From Fennellomyces sp. T-0311 (Eukaryota > Mucoromycota > Mucoromycetes > Mucorales > Lichtheimiaceae), in the NCBI GenBank assembly GCA_025266875.1, contig JALLLT010000053.1, positions 124,001 to 188,000 of the forward strand: 64,000 bases of DNA, read 5' to 3'. This document shows positions 36,274-49,314 of this stretch, in pieces. Numbering within the stretch: the first letter of the stretch is position 1; the number at the start of each line of letters is the position of its first letter. The position numbers and the translations under genes were made by a program. The notes under the pieces are model-generated. The model worked only from the letters and a program-made list of their open reading frames with translations, did not search any database and had not been told where the DNA came from.

Positions 36274-38264
36274 ATGGGGCAAATGGTTTCTGGCACAAAG
36301 CGCGAATCCGACTGCAGTGCGGAAAGCAGTAATGAAGTTGATTCAGATCAGGAGACGCTGGCGACAAACGAGGTGATTGTGGAGGACAAAAAGATAGTCT
36401 CCAGCTTGTACCGTGGGTCGAATACTTTTCTGCAGGTTTGGAACGGACGAGAGCGTGAATAACGAAAAGAGAGAGGGAGAGAGGCCATCGACGTCACTTT
36501 GTAAACTTTGTTTCTTATGCATGATTCTTAAATATTGTAGCCTCCCTTTATGAATCGCGATTTTTCGACCACTTGCGGCTGCATCCTTGCTCAAGAACGA
36601 GAAAAGCCAATGGCCTCATCGCTACTGGAACACAAATGTGCCGAACCAAACGACATCTCCAGTAGGTTGTTCCTCCAGCAGTATATTTATGCGTAAGTTT
36701 TCCTCTTTGTTCACCAATCTTACAAGATTGTCCGTGGGCGGAATACAGCTACTTCAGTACTGAAATGCAGTTGCCAAGACGACGTTCTTCAATAGCAACA
36801 ACAACCAAGGCAAAAAGCAACACAAAGTCTCGGCCCAGCGATCAAAATCTACATGATTTCCTTTCGCTTCTCGTAACGCCTTCTCCTACCTCTGATGATA
36901 CCACCGATCTCGAAGAGCTGATTTTGCTCATGAAAGCGCACTCGGTTACCGATCCTGCTTTTATACCCCATCACCCTGCTACGCCGTCGAGCGACAGCAC
37001 AGCCACGTTACCCTCACTGACTCCAGGCTCCTTCAAATTCAGTTTCGCCAGCAGTGATAACCACCATACCATCACACCCAAACCACAACCACCAGCTACC
37101 CAGTGTAAAAGTGCCACGGCCAGCTTTGCCCCTGCATCCGACTTTAAATTCTCATTCTCGGCAGATCGTCTCCCCAGCTTCTCATCTACAGTGTCTCAAC
37201 CACCGGAATCATCATCCTCAACGGCAACCTTAGCATCCATGAACGAACGACCAACCTACCGTCGAGGAGGCGTGTATCTGGATGATTATGAAGAAGTGGA
37301 TAACCAGGATGATGGCAACGAGGATCAAGAATTCATCGATCCGCGCGAGTTGGAGGCGATCATTCAGCAACGGAAAATACTGCCACTTCCCAAACCGCGC
37401 TGGAAAAGGAAAGCTGCAATGGTCAATGAAGAGGCAGCAGCACCGCAGCAGCAGCAACAGCAACAGCAACAGGCGCAGCGCAGTGAGAAATCGAAACCCA
37501 CACTAGTTCAGAGTCAAGAGGCATCCAGCAAGCCTGATGGCAGTGGCAACACTGCGCTGCCGGCAGTAAAATCTCTGCTCCCGGTGATGGAAAAGCAGGA
37601 CAGTCGAAAAATAGCAGTTGTAGGCAGACGCTGGAAGATGGATGAAAAGCCTGCTGCAAGTCATCCAGCAGGAACGGTAGCCGCTCGTGTGGATGAAGTT
37701 CCTCCTCTGTATCCCGATACCATGGCAACCAAGCAGCGGCAGCAGCAGCAGCAGCAAGAAAGGCCTTCTCCGAAAGGATCCAAATCTGCACAACAGGGCA
37801 ACAGCAGGAGGAACAAAAGCACGATTAAGAAGAAAAAGCAGCCGGTTGCCAAGACAGTTGAGCATGGAAACGAAGAGAAGAAAAATACCAAAGGAAAGCG
37901 ACAAACGGACAGCGCGAAAAAGGGCAGAAAACAACAACAGCAGCAGCATCAACAACGAAAAAAGGAATGGCTTGACGCTGACCTCAATGCGACGGATATA
38001 TCGTTGGTCAGAAGCAACAATCCGGACGACTGGATCTGCTCGTTTTGCCAGTATGAGATATTCTGCAGCGGACTTGAGGCAGCCAGACGCAAACGGGGGT
38101 ACAGGCGCCGACGGCTCCGTGCCAAAGTGCCAGATGATGTTATTATCAATAGCGACGCAAAGCATCTGAGTGACGAGGAAGACCCCCTGTCGCTGGTGGA
38201 AATGCCGGTGGACTCTCGCATTCGGGTAGCCACCGGGCTTTCCCCTGGACCAAACTTCGAATAA
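36274..38264 (+). CDS. Hypothetical Q-rich protein with C-terminal CxxC motif
   Basis: I do not recognise a named family. Exons 36274-36435, 36541-36692 and 36749-38264 give 609 residues in one frame. The N-terminal 60 residues are acidic (SDCSAESSNEVDSDQE). A conserved-looking middle has FLQQYIYAYFSTEMQ and HDFLSLLVTPSPTSDDTTDLEE. A long Ser/Thr/Pro-rich region follows, with two KFSFA/KFSFS repeats. Next is a stretch rich in Lys, Gln and Arg with three poly-Q runs (about 37446-37470, 37737-37756 and 37932-37950). The C-terminus holds DDWICSFCQYEIFCSG (about residues 530-545), a Cys pair plus a further Cys in aromatic context. This suggests a small metal-binding module. It is followed by a basic RRKRGYRRRRLR patch. 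A nuclear protein is plausible from the basic composition. Confidence 0.65.
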
Positions 38265-38628
38265 TAAAAGATGCGGGCACATTTTTATAATGGATGTCAT
38301 TCGTTGGGGTTTGCTGCAGCGGGTCAGCTGATGTGCAAAAGCTCGTGGATCAGCGGGCAAGATAGATTGCGCGAACGGCTTCAGGTAGGTCAACAAACAC
38401 AACTGCGCGCACAATTCATCTGTTATCAGCTTAATGCAATCTTTGTCACACAGCAGCGCAGGCCATAGCCACCGACAAAGCATGCGACGGATCCGACGAG
38501 CGGGTTCTTTGCTTCCAACCCGCGTGACTTCATTGGACGGAGCCGCTTCAACTGGTGCGCCGATCCATTCTAACTCCTCTTCTTTTTCTTTTCAAATCTT
38601 TCTTGCTGAGGATGGAAACGGAACGAAA
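38265..38628. other. Intergenic / probable leader of the next gene
   Basis: 364 bp between two plus-strand genes. Pyrimidine-rich just before the chosen start (38570-38605). The downstream frame remains open back to 38434, so an N-terminal extension from the Met at 38482 cannot be excluded. Confidence 0.45.
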
Positions 38629-39629
38629 ATGGAATGGCTATCGAAATGCGTGAATAGGCTATATCCCTCTGCCTGCCCTGACGATTGCGACGCAACCTGC
38701 TTGCCACCACTCCAGACCACATCGCTGCCGACTGTACTCCCGACAGCAGACTGCGCAGGCTGTGTCAAGCCTTGTGCCTTGCACCCCGTCGTTCCTCCTC
38801 AGCTCAACATTGACCGATCCAGGCCATTATACAACACCGTGCCAGGATACGCCATCCATCTGATTATCTTGACAGGCAAGACTGACTGGCCCGCTCATAT
38901 TGAAGATGACAACAGTCTGGCGCAGGCGCTGATTGAAGTAATCAACGACAAGAAGAGGAGTTGGCAGCGAGACGACAGTAACCGGTTTCATCCGCTGCGG
39001 TTCGACAGCAGCAGTCAACAACTCGAGGAAAAGCTCAACCATCGGATTGTTGTCACAAACGCATCGCTACCATCGCGCTTTTCCAACCAGCGAAACGCAC
39101 ATGATGTGATACTGATGCCAGATAACGTTATCATTGCCAATGTTACTCCACGACGTGCCCTGGCACTGCTGGACTTTGTGTACGGGTGTCCATCGGGGTT
39201 TGCCACGTACCCGTCGCCCTACAATAATTTGCTTCTGGTATGTGGTCATGCGCGCAAGGACAAGCGCTGTGGGACAATCGGCCCAATGCTTCAAAAAGCG
39301 CTTGAGGATGCCATGCGGATATGTCAGGTGGACGCCCAAGTTGCCCTCGTTAGTCATCTTGGAGGTACTTTAGTCGTTTCTGCGATCAATTTGTGTACTC
39401 ACTCCGTCTTTAAGGTCACGCGTTTGCCGGTAACCTGGTAATATATACCCATCAAGGCCAACGTGCCATTTGGTACGGCCGAGTAACTCCATGTCACTGC
39501 ATCGACGTTATTCAACAATCTGTGGCGGAAGACCGAGTCATTCGGGAACTGCTGCGTGCGGCGTTTCAGGCTGGCTGCGCCAAAGAACGTGTCCAAGTAT
39601 GCAGTACGCCAAAATTGCTCGACTGGTGA
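38629..39629 (+). CDS. Thioredoxin-like [2Fe-2S] ferredoxin, Apd1/Aim32 (Suc_Fer-like) family
   Basis: A 316-residue protein in two exons (38629-39364 and 39415-39629). It belongs to the sucrase/ferredoxin-like family that includes yeast Apd1 and Aim32. In Apd1 a [2Fe-2S] cluster is held by two Cys and two His. Here the matching pattern is C205-x8-C214 (CGHARKDKRC) and H243-x3-H247 (HLGGH). The second His is created only after splicing the 50-nt intron. Earlier blocks are VVTNASLPS and a Cys-rich N-terminus (CPDDCDATC, CAGCVKPC). The C-terminus ends WYGRVTPCHCIDVI ... STPKLLDW. The start chosen (MEWLSKC) gives the same length as Apd1. The upstream Met at 38482 would add a basic, mitochondrial-looking leader. 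Role: electron transfer or redox protection, not better defined. Confidence 0.87.
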
Positions 39630-40737
39630 CCGAATTCAAAATAGAATCGTCCTACATTGTACATAAAAACCCACTTTGTCGTACAGACAACAAGGACCAC
39701 GAGTTTGATCATTTTTCATCTAAATTTGACTGTTTCATCACTTTCCTAATAACACGAGCGATCTTCACTTTCGCTCACCTGTCACAAAAGCGCTACTTTC
39801 TCACGCATCACAGAGTCCCACAAGCAGGAGAGAGATCTTGGTGCATAATCACTGTACGACTTATTGTATAGTAGCTAAACATCATGTACGGATATAGTAA
39901 GGCTTATTCCTTGCATCCACGGAGGGATTGCGCAATTTAACCAAAAACCGTATAGTCAGATAGTAGAAGAATGCCTGATCTGAAACAAACTGACGACACC
40001 GAAAGCTAACTAAGCTATGGGTTCATGGAATATCGCACAGCATGAGGACCAATTATCACATGTACAAGCAAGAAAAAGGAACACGGACACAAGCGTATCT
40101 CACATGGATTTTATGATAAATTGATAAACTTGAGTACAGATGTACACAAATGGATTCACCCAGCGAACCGTGTAAAAGTCTGAGTGCGCACCCTCGGTCG
40201 CCAGTCTTATCAATCCTGTGTTAGTACTACTGGATTCGCCTACAAAGCACACTAATACACTTGGCCTATTAAATCGATGGATTAGTTTTTTATATTTGAC
40301 CAAAGCCTATAATGATCACGCTGTAAGCCCTGAACCTCTGATTTTCCACTTTATAGTCGTCTTGCCGCTCCCTATACCTTTTACATATAAAATTTTCTAC
40401 TTCAAATATACTTTCACGTTTGGCTTTCTCGTTGTCCAAGTTTTTTCTTTAAAAAAAAATTCGCCGTTTCACGTCCGGTTTTGACGAATTCCTTCCAAAG
40501 TCGGCCTATTTTCGGTCGAATAGGTCTCAAGCTATGCCAGCAACATAAACTAAACCGTCTTGTGCTGCTCTTAATTGGGACTATCAACCACAAAAACAAA
40601 ATAGTCCCTCATCTAGCTCAATCTTTTGAAGCTCGGAAAAAAAGTTAAAATCACACTTCTTAAATAACCTTTTCTTAGATTACCAGCTTGAGTAGCAGAT
40701 AGCATTATTAATTCCGTATTTAAATTCTCTATAAAAA

Positions 40738-41125
40738 ATGCTAACGCATAAAGGAAATCCGATTGCTGGATCAGAGGAAAAGGTTATCGTGATGAGTTTC
40801 CAAGACATTGCCCCTGGTTTCGACTTTAATGAACTTTTCAATTCTGCATCTATTCCATTTCATATGTTTCTCTATCTCTAATTTATCAATTCATCAATTT
40901 CTCACCGCAGATTTCCTCTATTTCGTACTCTTTGGGCTATATGCGTTTAGCAGCAGCTGTGCTGTTTTTTGGTCATGGCCGGAGTTGTCCACATCAGTCT
41001 GTGAAGGAGCCCATCAATGAACATGATTTTGAGAACCTTCAAGTAAGTGCTTTTGTGTCTTCTCCTGATTAACATTTCTGATGGTTTTTGAGGTTTGGTT
41101 TGTCAAGAATTGTAAATATTTATAA
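40738..41125 (+). CDS. Possible small spliced gene or remnant, unknown
   Basis: Tentative. Three segments (40738-40782, 40911-41042 and 41093-41125) join in phase across GT..AG introns of 128 and 50 nt and give a 69-residue protein beginning MLTHKGNP. The middle exon (44 codons, flanked by CACCGCAG and GTAAGTGC) has protein-like composition, with LAAAVLFFGHGRSCPH. I recognise no family. It may equally be a fragment of a decayed gene in an AT-rich island. Confidence 0.22.
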
Positions 41126-42302
41126 AACGGCCATGAAAGCAAGAATTATGACACTCATTGATCAGTCCACCCATCAAAGTTTACTGGACGGAATCAATAA
41201 CGTTGAATAGCCGCCCAGATTAAGTAGAATATGGATGATGTGGCTGAAAGTCTTTTAAAAGCTCCTAGACAGAAAGTGGTGGAAAGTTAAGATAAGAAAG
41301 GAGTCGACGATTTGTTAAACTGAATACAAAGGAGAGACCAGGTCTTAATGCTCAAAAAATGATAAGCAATTTTTATATTGTGCTTTCACATTTTGAGCAA
41401 ATGTACGGAGTGCCCATATTAGCGTTTCACTTATTAGATGAAAGTGCTTTTTAGGATTGAATCGTTCGAACTGTGGAAAGATGGTTGTAAAGATAGCGAG
41501 CTGACCACTCGCTTGGCGCTCTCAACCAATCAGAACACCATGTTTAAAAGCACAAATACCAAATATACGTTAGTAAGTCTCGTACCCGGAATCGTCATGC
41601 ATTATATATTAACACTGCTGTATGTGTTTGATAAGCGGTTCAATTGGTTAAACCGTAAGCAAGTAGAAAGTTAAAATGAATAAATCAGTGTTCTCCACTC
41701 TTGCCTTGGTGCCAACCTACTCAAGAAAGATTGACGTCCTATATCAGTGTCATGAGGGCAGAGATCAGCGGAATTTTCTTCCAGTGAATGAAAGCGGGAG
41801 AGTGGCACACGGGCAACGACATTGGAACAACAGTCAAAGAATAAGCGAGTCAATGCATGTATATTGCGCAAAATTGGCAAGTAAGTGCGGTGTCACGAAT
41901 ATAATCGCTATGTATTGTAATAGTACGAGTGCGAATTGATTAAAGACAGTGATATAAAATACTAATTGAAGTTTTCCATATAGATGAAATTCTGGATACG
42001 TACATATCTTAAAATGACTGCCTGAGGGGCCTCTTGCAAATAATTCGATATCAATATACCGGACATGTTCCAATAAATATTCCTTCTAAGAGATACTGTT
42101 TGACCGATATTTGAATTATTTTTTGAATAAAAATATATAAAAAAAGACGGTCAAAACAGGTATTAATATTTGCTAGTCATCGCTTTTGGAAAAATGCGAA
42201 GCGCATCAAGATTGCCCACCGAAAAAGCATGGTTGTCTAAATGGGTGTATGAGCGGGTCGACGTTACTGAACCAAACTCACCCCTAAACCTCAACCTCTC
42301 AG

Positions 42303-42455
42303 CTGAAAGAATTTGTATTTCCTTTACGTACGCTCAAGTCCAAACATGCAAAGAGAGGTCTAGTAATCGAGGAGGAACTGGATGAAGACGAAGATGGTTA
42401 TAATACGAACAACAATGAGGATAATGCAAAGGCAATGGTTACGTTTTCCGTATAG
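42303..42455 (+). pseudogene. Exon-like acidic C-terminal fragment, unknown
   Basis: Preceded by CTCTCAG, an open frame of 50 codons runs to a stop: LKEFVFPLRTLKSKHAKRG and then an acidic stretch EEELDEDEDGY. The composition looks coding. A stop (at about 42282-42284) closes the frame upstream, so it would have to be a 3' terminal exon. I could not find confident partner exons, so it is reported as a possible remnant. Confidence 0.2.
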
Positions 42456-43015
42456 CGCTAAATTGCAAGAGCCCGTCATCATATATACCCATTAGCTCAC
42501 TCAACAAATACTTTACAGAAGGCTAAAATAACATGTACTTTATTTTGTTCAAGTAAATAATAGGGTGCTTCCATCGAAGCTAGAGACGATCAGTTTTACA
42601 ACGACTAAGCTTCACAATCACTGTGAGTATCCATATCTGTATCAAGCTTTCAGTTATGACAAATCTCGACACTTGCGACGAAATTGCGGTAAAAAGGACG
42701 GGTAGCCTGTAGTGGAAGTATGTTGTAAAAAGCGACCCGAAAGGGTACAGCCATACCCCAGCAAAACGACTAACTTACATACCGTAGCATACACATCCCA
42801 GCCAAATACTATTGTCAGGAGACACCAAGAAGTAATTATCTGAGCAGGTTCAAAGCACTGCTTGAAAGCACGACGGCAATTTAGACTCAGCCCAATCGCC
42901 TAGACGGGAACACCAGTTGTATCCATAGAACTCCCTCTCTTTACGCAAGGTAAAATGCACCATCCATCCATCCGCGTAATGCATCCATCGTCCTTACCGT
43001 CGTACTGTTCAATAG

Positions 43016-43700
43016 ATGCCTCCCAAATTCGACCCTACTGAGGTGAAGATCATCTACTTGCGCGCCACTGGTAATTTTTTCTTTGACATTCAATTCAATC
43101 GCGACAAAGTTGTTGCTTACACAATGTTTCCTTGAATATAGGTGGTGAAATGGCCGCTTCCTCGGCTCTTGGTGTGTACACGCCTCTTGAATCCACTTGG
43201 GAATATTTCGACTAACCGCTTATAATTAGCCCCCAAGATCGGTCCTCTTGGTTTGTCCCCCAAGAAGGTCGGTGAAGACATCATGAAGAACACCAAGGAC
43301 TGGAAGGGTCTGCGTGTCACCATCCAGTTGACGATCCAGAACCGTCAGGCTCAGGTGTCTGTTGTCCCCTCGGCCTCCTCCTTGGTCATTAAGGCCTTGA
43401 AGGAACCCCCACGTGACCGCAAGAAGGACAAGAACAGTAAGTTTTGATTGGTGCAAACGTGTGCGTCATGCTGAAGCAACGGGTTATCTAGTCAAGCACA
43501 CTGGCAACATCGCTCTCGAAGAAATTATCGAAATCGCCCGCACCATGCGCTACAAGTCCTTCGCCCGCGAGCTCAGCGGTACCGTCAAGGAGATCCTTGG
43601 CACTGCTCACTCGGTCGGCTGCACCGTCGACGGCCAGAACCCCAAGGACCTGTGCGAGGCCATCGATGCCGGTGAAGTCGAGATCCCCGTAAGTTGCTAA
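43016..43700 (+). CDS. RPL12: 60S ribosomal protein L12 (uL11)
   Basis: A 166-residue cytosolic ribosomal protein at the base of the P-stalk, needed for elongation factor binding. Exons are 43016-43070, 43142-43171 (30 nt), 43230-43436 and 43492-43700; introns are 55-71 nt. The protein starts [20 protein letters not shown], nearly invariant in eukaryotes, and ends EVEIPVSC. Blocks [35 protein letters not shown] and [11 protein letters not shown] are typical. After Met removal the N-terminus is Pro-Pro-Lys, the recognition motif of the alpha-N-methyltransferase NTM1/Tae1, whose gene is the next one downstream and convergent (214 bp between stops). Codon use is more GC-biased than in neighbours, as expected for a highly expressed gene. 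Confidence 0.98.
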
Positions 43701-43914
43701 TGACATCATTGGAAGCACAATAGACTAACTGAGAGTATGGGATGGATAGGAGAAATAAGTGGGGTTTTCATTATTGCATTAAAAAAAGCTTGCCCAAAAG
43801 AGATGTATATATTTTGCTGTTGCTGGTGATCAACGTTATATGATAAGGGGAGAGGGGATCGACCCCTTGTGGAAGATGATGAATGGGGTGGACAGTGCGC
43901 CCATGCTGCCTTGT

Positions 43915-44907
<993 letters not shown>

Positions 44908-45013
44908 CGGTCAAGTGTATGTAGGCGATTCTTCAAACTCAAAAAATGTTTTTTTTTTGGTTGCGCCTAAATTCATGCAGCGACAACCACCAGTCGCTGC
45001 CCTTCCCCTCATC
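44908..45013. promoter_or_regulatory. Short divergent promoter between NTM1 and BRCC36
   Basis: Only 106 bp separate the two start codons. A T-tract (about 44950-44958) is the one notable element. Shared regulation is likely from the spacing but not shown. Confidence 0.45.
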
Positions 45014-46139
45014 ATGTTGATGAAGGTCTTGATTCCCTCGAGTGTATATCACATTATACTCGCCCATGCACTGTCCACTGAAAAGGTCTAGTGGCCCGGC
45101 TGCTTGCTAATTCCACCGTCATTGACACTTTTATTGCGGTTGTATCCAGGAAGAAATCATAGGAATGCTCATTGGAGAATGGCAGGTAAGCAGGTCCAGG
45201 GGAAAATAGCCTTTGCCCGAGGAGTTGCCTTACAACGGGCCCCTAGGAGCTGCGAAACACCAACCCATTCATGTCAAACCGGGCTATCGCAAGCATCGAG
45301 GCGGTCTCGATCCTCACTCGATCCGACAAGCGCAAAGATAGAGTAGAAATCGCCCCAGAGCAGCTCCATCTGGCGGCGCTTGAGGCTGAACAAGTGAGCA
45401 AGCGATTGGGGCGTAAGATGAACGTCATTGGTTGGGTAAGTCGTTGGACCAACTCGGATATCCATATGTTGACAGGCCCTCAGTACCATAGCCATCCGCA
45501 TATCACCGTATTCCCCTCGCATGTCGGTACGTTTTGCCAGCCCATCGAGAGATCATTCAGCGGCTGACGATGATGCAGATTTACGCACGCAGCTATCACA
45601 GCAATACCTCGATAGCCATTTTTTTGGTATCATCGTGTCATGTTTTGACAGCAGCGCAGAGCACACCCAAAGGATTCAACTGACATGCTTCCAAGCCGAG
45701 AATGCGGCCGATGGTACGGTGTCCCGTGTGAATGTGCCCATCGAAATCGTCCCCAGCGCTACAGTTCCCGCAGTCATCCGTGAGACGTTTTTGGATCTGC
45801 CAAAGAGAATGTTCGAGGAACACAACAAAGAGTACGAAGCAGCGACCACGAAACGGATACAGTACGGCGACCATCGCAAGATCACGTCGGACAAAATGAC
45901 GGAGCTGTATAACGCCGGCGTCTACGGCCAGTCAATCACCCATCTTGTAGACAACGTCATATGTCCAGCGACACAGCTGCTGGAAGCCACAGCTCACGAC
46001 TTGGACCGTCAGGTACAGTGTAACAAGGGGAATCCGCGGAAGGTTGGCTGCTTATTGCATGGTGTAGATTGAGGAGCTAAAGGCCAAGCGATCCGAGACA
46101 CAGCGGCGGATGGATGACTCGTTTCTCATTGAACTCTGA
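45014..46139 (+). CDS. BRCC3: BRCC36-type JAMM/MPN+ deubiquitinase
   Basis: A 281-residue zinc metalloprotease of the BRCC36 family, specific for Lys63-linked ubiquitin in animals (BRCA1-A and BRISC complexes). Exons are 45014-45085, 45150-45185 (36 nt), 45247-45435, 45484-45526, 45579-46012 and 46068-46139; all introns are 48-64 nt. HALSTEKEE near the N-terminus holds the catalytic Glu (about residue 25-26). The JAMM motif is YHSHPHITVFPSHVD: H101, H103, S111 and D114, all present, so the enzyme should be active. The remaining MPN fold (FFGIIVSCFD, RIQLTCFQ) and a C-terminal helical region (VIRETFLDLPKRMFEEH) match family order. In animals BRCC36 needs an Abraxas/KIAA0157-type MPN- partner; none is visible in this window. 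Confidence 0.93.
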
Positions 46140-46140
46140 A

Positions 46141-46146
46141 AATAAA
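46141..46146 (+). terminator. AATAAA hexamer immediately after BRCC36 stop
   Basis: The hexamer starts 2 nt past the stop codon and about 45 nt before the next gene's start, so the BRCC36 3' end and the kleisin promoter must overlap. Confidence 0.4.
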
Positions 46147-46191
46147 AACTGTTGCCTTCTCTTCACCTTCTCTTTTGCAAACCTTAAAGGA

Positions 46192-48587
46192 ATGAGGCTA
46201 CCGGACAGTCGCAAGGCTGAACTGCAGACCATATGGTAAACCGCTCTACCCTTGCGTGTCCCTTGGTTGAGTAAAGTGTCTAGGTATGCTGCAACTCTCA
46301 CGCCACGCGCCAAGCGCCTGACAAGAAGAGAAATTGCGGCCATCGACGTGTCAAGCATATGGTAGGCGTCGACGGCTGTTTGCTTATAACACAAGGACCC
46401 ACTTTCTACGTTAGCGGTATCATGCTTGACGATTCCAAGGAAAGCATTACCTTTCCCGTGGTTGCTGCACTTTTACTAGGAGCGGCCAAAGTGCTGCGGC
46501 AGCAGTCCATGATGATATACTGTATGATCAATCTACTGCGTATCGCTTCATTGAACTAACTGTGTTGACAGCCGACGTGCTTCATCTGTGGTCCCGAATA
46601 CGCCCACGCTTGGCGGATGCAAAGGCGACGGATGCAATCGACCTACAAACCTCAGTTGCAAAGATAAGGAAGATCACCCTCACAGAACTCGAGCATATTG
46701 ACCCTTTCGTTCCTGAGACATACTATCCGTTTGCCGATCTAGTAAAAGAGCTACACCTTCTATTCTAAAGTCATGTATAATAATAATGTGTGTGAAATAG
46801 TTTGACTGGACTTTCCAAAGTCCATCTCTGCCCGCGCTGATTGACGACACCGGATCAGTTACTACCTCGGCGATCAGTGCAGCAGCTACACAAGATCAGC
46901 AAGATGAAGGCGTGGAAGATCATTATTACCCCGCTGAGTATGTTCTTGATATGAGCAACGTCCATTTGCTTTCACCTGGTTTTCTGGAAGACGACTACTC
47001 TGCCAATGTTTTTGCTGGTGACGTTCAGAATAACTCAACGCAACAGCCTCACGAAGAACCAGCTGATGATGGTCAAGAAGCGGTGCAGAACCTCTCGATT
47101 GCAGATTTCATGGATTTCGATTACGGTGAGCAAGGCGACATACTTGCCGATATGTTGGATGACCATCAACGTCTTGTCGGTGCCGCAGTATTGCGTCGAC
47201 CAGGCCACAGACTGCTGCCGTCTAGCGATACAGAGAGTGATGATGAAGATAGAATAGCCAACATTATCTGGAACAGAGATCCGGCTCCTCCGATATCACA
47301 TCGCTCTACGCCCGCCACGGAAGATATGTCCATGGTCCATCACGTTTCTGACTCATCTAATGACGAAAGTGAACAAGACAATGTGCCTGAACCGAGAGCA
47401 AGAAGACGACAAGTGCGACGCTTGACGAGTGATACATCAACAACTGTACCAGCTGTTTTCTACCAACAATGCGGATCATTGATCGATGTTGAAAACCCTC
47501 GCAGCATCTTTCGTCCAAAGAGAGCAAGGAAAAGTGGATCGACAACAGACCACCTGTTTGACCAGCCTTTCGTAGCGAGTAAGTTAATTATAAATGTGCA
47601 CCGTAATTTCATAGTAATTAACGAAACATTAGTTGGTATATCACGTACCAACGTAATGTGGCAGCATCAACGCCAGGTATGAAACCTTCCAGGTGGCCTT
47701 GTGCAACCGTCATTCATCCGTAACATTCCAGAGATCTCGGGGCATGATGGATGTGGAAATGGAAGTGGCGAGACGAAATCAAAGTGACAGTTCGTCTGTG
47801 CCGTCAGTCGATCTGTTACGCGACACAATATTTTCTGATGATCATCATCGCCTCCATGGCAGCCGTGGTAATAGCAAGGAAAAGGAAATAAAAACAGGGG
47901 GATTAATAAGGAGTCGACGTCGCAATCTCTAAAACGTATTTTTTTTAGAGCGGTCGCGCTCATCAGAGCCGCTGATCGAATCGGATGATGATGACCAGCG
48001 CGCGCACCGTCGCCGTTCGCCCGAGTTTTCACGCGTCCCTGAGGAAGATGATTTGATGATCAATAATGACTTGATGGATTATAGTCCTGGTAACGGATAA
48101 AACTGATTCCTTACTGCACTGTACATATATGGCATAGACTGAATGCATTCGCCCAGGCACAGATGCACCACTGCGTACTTTGCGAGAAGGTGATGCAAAT
48201 GACTTTTTAAGGTATGCATACGGCCAAAAAAAACTGCTACAGAATGTCAAAAACGTCCAAACTTTGTCTTTTTATATATCAAGCTATGCCGAATGGATGC
48301 TTGACCAACGTGGAGAACCAATCGCGCTCGAAACGCTGCTGTCTCCGACCGCGCATCGATCAGAAGTTGCACAAACCTTCTATCATCTCCTCGGTCAGTG
48401 CCCTTATAATTATGAAAAAAAAAGCATACACATCGCTACTGTAAAGTAACACACATAATATACAGTACTAGCTTCACAAAGTAAGCTCCGTCTAGAAGCC
48501 GCGCGCGACAGGATCGAGATATTCCGTTTCGGACATGGCGTGGATATGGTTAATGCATCTGCCGCTTTCGAAGACAAAGAAGAATAG
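46192..48587 (+). CDS. Cohesin alpha-kleisin, Rad21/Rec8 family
   Basis: A 588-residue kleisin, the ring-closing cohesin subunit linking SMC1 and SMC3. Model of 11 exons: 46192-46235, 46284-46361, 46415-46521, 46572-46741, 46801-47578, 47665-47692, 47734-47867, 47949-48089, 48157-48211, 48284-48393 and 48466-48587. The N-terminal kleisin domain contains IWYAATLTPRAKRLTRREI, then AALLLGAAKVLRQQ. The middle is long, acidic and disordered. The C-terminal winged-helix reads YAEWMLDQRGEPIALETLLSP ... VAQTFYHLLVLAS. The usual MFYS start is not seen; the first Met gives a short N-terminus, and an extra 5' exon is possible. The joins around 47579-47733 are the weakest, with several possible AG sites. 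The divergent N-terminus leans towards the meiotic Rec8 type, but Rad21 cannot be excluded. Confidence 0.8.
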
Positions 48588-49314
48588 CCCCTAATATCTG
48601 CATAAACAAAGACGTCCTATTGCAACTTATTTAAGATTACATTGCTTTTGTTTGATTTTCTATAACTAGTCTTGCTCCTTTTTTTTAAGCATCCCCAAAA
48701 AATGCGCGTTACGCTATCTACTACACACAGTACACAGGGGTTTCGCTCAACTTGTTTGCAGTATTAGTTGCATCCGTAAACCTTCAAGCTGATCAAAAAC
48801 GTTGCTGCTTATGATATGCAGCTCGACAATTATTCGTTAACTTTCTTTTTATGCAGGGTAGAGTAACAACTGCTCGGCTAATCGCAACTTTTTTGTAAAT
48901 ATGAATTTTATATAGAATATATGTATGAATGAGTTTATAAAATATGCAAAAGGGAGGGGATAATCGAAAGGGATATGCGGTTCAACTTTGTTGTGCCAAG
49001 GCATACACATAGAGAAGGGCTTATATATTGTATGTAATTTTTGTGTGGAAAGCGCAGAAACCGGGGGGATTTTGTGTAGGTAGGAGGAATATAAGTATAA
49101 GCATAATGGTGAAAGATGATTATGGAGGAGACCAAAGTGTATAGAGTGCGGGAGAGGATACTGGAGTATTAATAAGAAAGGATTAGAAGGAATTTTTTTG
49201 ATATGATGTGGTTTTTCTGGTGATGCGGGAGAGGATCAGCAGGAAGGAGGGAACGGGCAGGGGGTTGTACGTGAATGACAAGAAAGTAGAGGAAAAAAAA
49301 AGAATGGTATGGAA
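48588..49314. other. Intergenic between two 3' ends, no gene seen
   Basis: About 0.7 kb between the convergent kleisin and C2H2 genes. AT-rich; purine-rich plus strand from 49080 to 49310. Confidence 0.5.

Larger units (their letters stand above)
39630..43015. other. AT-rich gene-poor island with possible gene remnants
   Basis: About 3.4 kb. Two exon-like stretches are listed separately (40738-41125 and 42303-42455). Otherwise only short frames without motifs. Confidence 0.5.

Noticed and set aside
37503..38483. 326-codon open frame on the minus strand
   Set aside because: Antisense to the Q-rich gene; its Leu runs are complements of CAG repeats, and no family resemblance is seen.
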